This document shows positions 6,119 through 6,596 of a DNA stretch of 6,596 nt, piece by piece. Position 1 is the stretch's first letter, and each line of letters starts with the position of its first letter. A model generated the notes under the pieces. It made no database searches. It was not told the origin of the DNA and saw only the letters and a program-made list of their open reading frames with translations. The DNA is taken from contig JAILQA010000312.1 in NCBI GenBank assembly GCA_024699205.1, forward strand, positions 1 through 6,596, read 5' to 3'. The position numbers and the translations under genes were made by a program. This stretch comes from Treponema sp. Lineage in GTDB: Bacteria; Spirochaetota; Spirochaetia; Treponematales; Treponemataceae.

Positions 6119-6596
6119 TGGCCGAAACTCCTTTAATTTCTGTAGTATGTGCAAGTTATAATCACGAAAAATATGTGGGCCATTTTGTAAAAAGCCTTCA
6201 AGATCAGACTTACTCAAATTGGGAACTTATAATTGTAGATGACTGCTCAAGCGATAATAATGTAGAAGAAATTCGAAGGCTGGCCGCTGTCGAGTCTCGT
6301 ATTCATCTTTTTGGACAACCTTTTAATCAGGGGCCAGGCTCTGCCTTAAATAAAGCCTTTTCAGAATCAAAGGGCGAAATTATTGTAGACATGGCTTCGG
6401 ATGACAGCCTGAAAAATGATTATTTTGAATTTGTGGTAAAAACATTTTCCGAAAAAGCAGATATTGGAGCAATTTATTCGCCACTTGATGTAATGGATGA
6501 AAATAACAAAATCTATGAAAACTGGCCTCTGGATACAAGCTTTAATCGGATAAAACTTTTGAATAAAATGTTTTATGGATTTAATGAAGTTTTTTC
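6118..6596 (+). CDS. Glycosyltransferase family 2, N-terminal part (runs off window)
   Basis: About 159 codons of a second GT2 enzyme are open to the window edge; the carboxyl part is missing. ISVVCASYNHEKYV (7-20), WELIIVDDCSSD (35-46, the usual VDDxSxD) and the loop QPFNQGPGSALNKAF (67-81) show the GT-A nucleotide-binding domain. The metal site reads MASDD (92-96): the first Asp of the common DSDD is Ala, a variant found in other GT2 branches, so activity is not in doubt on that ground alone. The start ATG overlaps the TAA of the GT10 gene by one base (TAATG), and AAAGGA at 6104-6109 lies 8 nt upstream, so it is likely coupled to GT10 translation. It differs from the first GT2 gene in both loop and metal site, and so probably performs a different linkage. 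Confidence 0.9.
   Translation, partial: MAETPLISVVCASYNHEKYVGHFVKSLQDQTYSNWELIIVDDCSSDNNVEEIRRLAAVESRIHLFGQPFNQGPGSALNKAFSESKGEIIVDMASDDSLKNDYFEFVVKTFSEKADIGAIYSPLDVMDENNKIYENWPLDTSFNRIKLLNKMFYGFNEVF

Noticed and set aside
5813..6217. 134-codon open frame on the minus strand
   Set aside because: It lies opposite the GT10 and GT2 genes, has a low-complexity Ile/Phe-rich translation with no recognisable domain, and is a by-product of AT-rich antisense reading.
1..6596. Transfer RNAs, CRISPR repeats, insertion-sequence ends, riboswitches
   Set aside because: Nothing in the sequence resembles any of these; no direct repeat array or transposase fragment was found, and no stretch over 51 bp lacks a gene.

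Overview
This 6.6 kb window is AT-rich bacterial DNA densely packed with genes for building a surface polysaccharide or glycan. It reads as part of an O-antigen, capsule or glycoprotein-glycan locus. Every gene I can support is a glycosyltransferase, a nucleotide-sugar aminotransferase or an ABC-type glycan flippase. There are no RNA genes, insertion sequences, CRISPR arrays or clear factor-independent terminators.

Organism (inference only): overall GC is low, leucine is often CTT, purine-rich Shine-Dalgarno (SD) sites precede several genes, and -10 elements resemble the classic sigma-70 TATAAT. This fits a gut or rumen spirochaete of the Treponema type. A low-GC Firmicute cannot be excluded. 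The TATAAT-like boxes and SD use argue against Bacteroidetes. I would put no more than moderate trust in the genus.

Layout: positions 1-123 hold the first 41 codons of a family-4-like glycosyltransferase on the minus strand. A 51-bp divergent spacer (124-174) with a palindromic -10 core separates it from a plus-strand run of six genes. These are a GT2 glycosyltransferase (175-1176), a GT4 glycosyltransferase (1186-2235), a PglK/MsbA-like ABC flippase (2244-4001), an FdtB/QdtB-like sugar aminotransferase (4014-5117), a GT10 (fucosyltransferase-fold) glycosyltransferase (5108-6118) and the first part of a second GT2 enzyme (6118 to the window end). Gaps are at most 12 bp and two junctions overlap, so this is one operon.

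Likely teamwork (inference): the aminotransferase makes a dTDP-3-amino-3,6-dideoxyhexose. The GT2, GT4 and GT10 enzymes assemble an oligosaccharide on a lipid carrier at the inner face of the cytoplasmic membrane. The ABC protein flips the lipid-linked product outward. The 3,4-ketoisomerase, the N-acetyltransferase and the dTDP-glucose enzymes expected for the amino sugar are not in the window.

The most interesting signal concerns translation starts. Four genes (175, 1186, 4014, 6118) have an ordinary SD. The other three (minus-strand 123, 2244, 5108) lack a convincing SD and instead have a -10-like hexamer 6-10 nt before the ATG. That would make transcripts begin at or within a few bases of the start codon, so they may be leaderless. 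A second signal is a sharp rise in GC in the 3' part of the GT4 gene.
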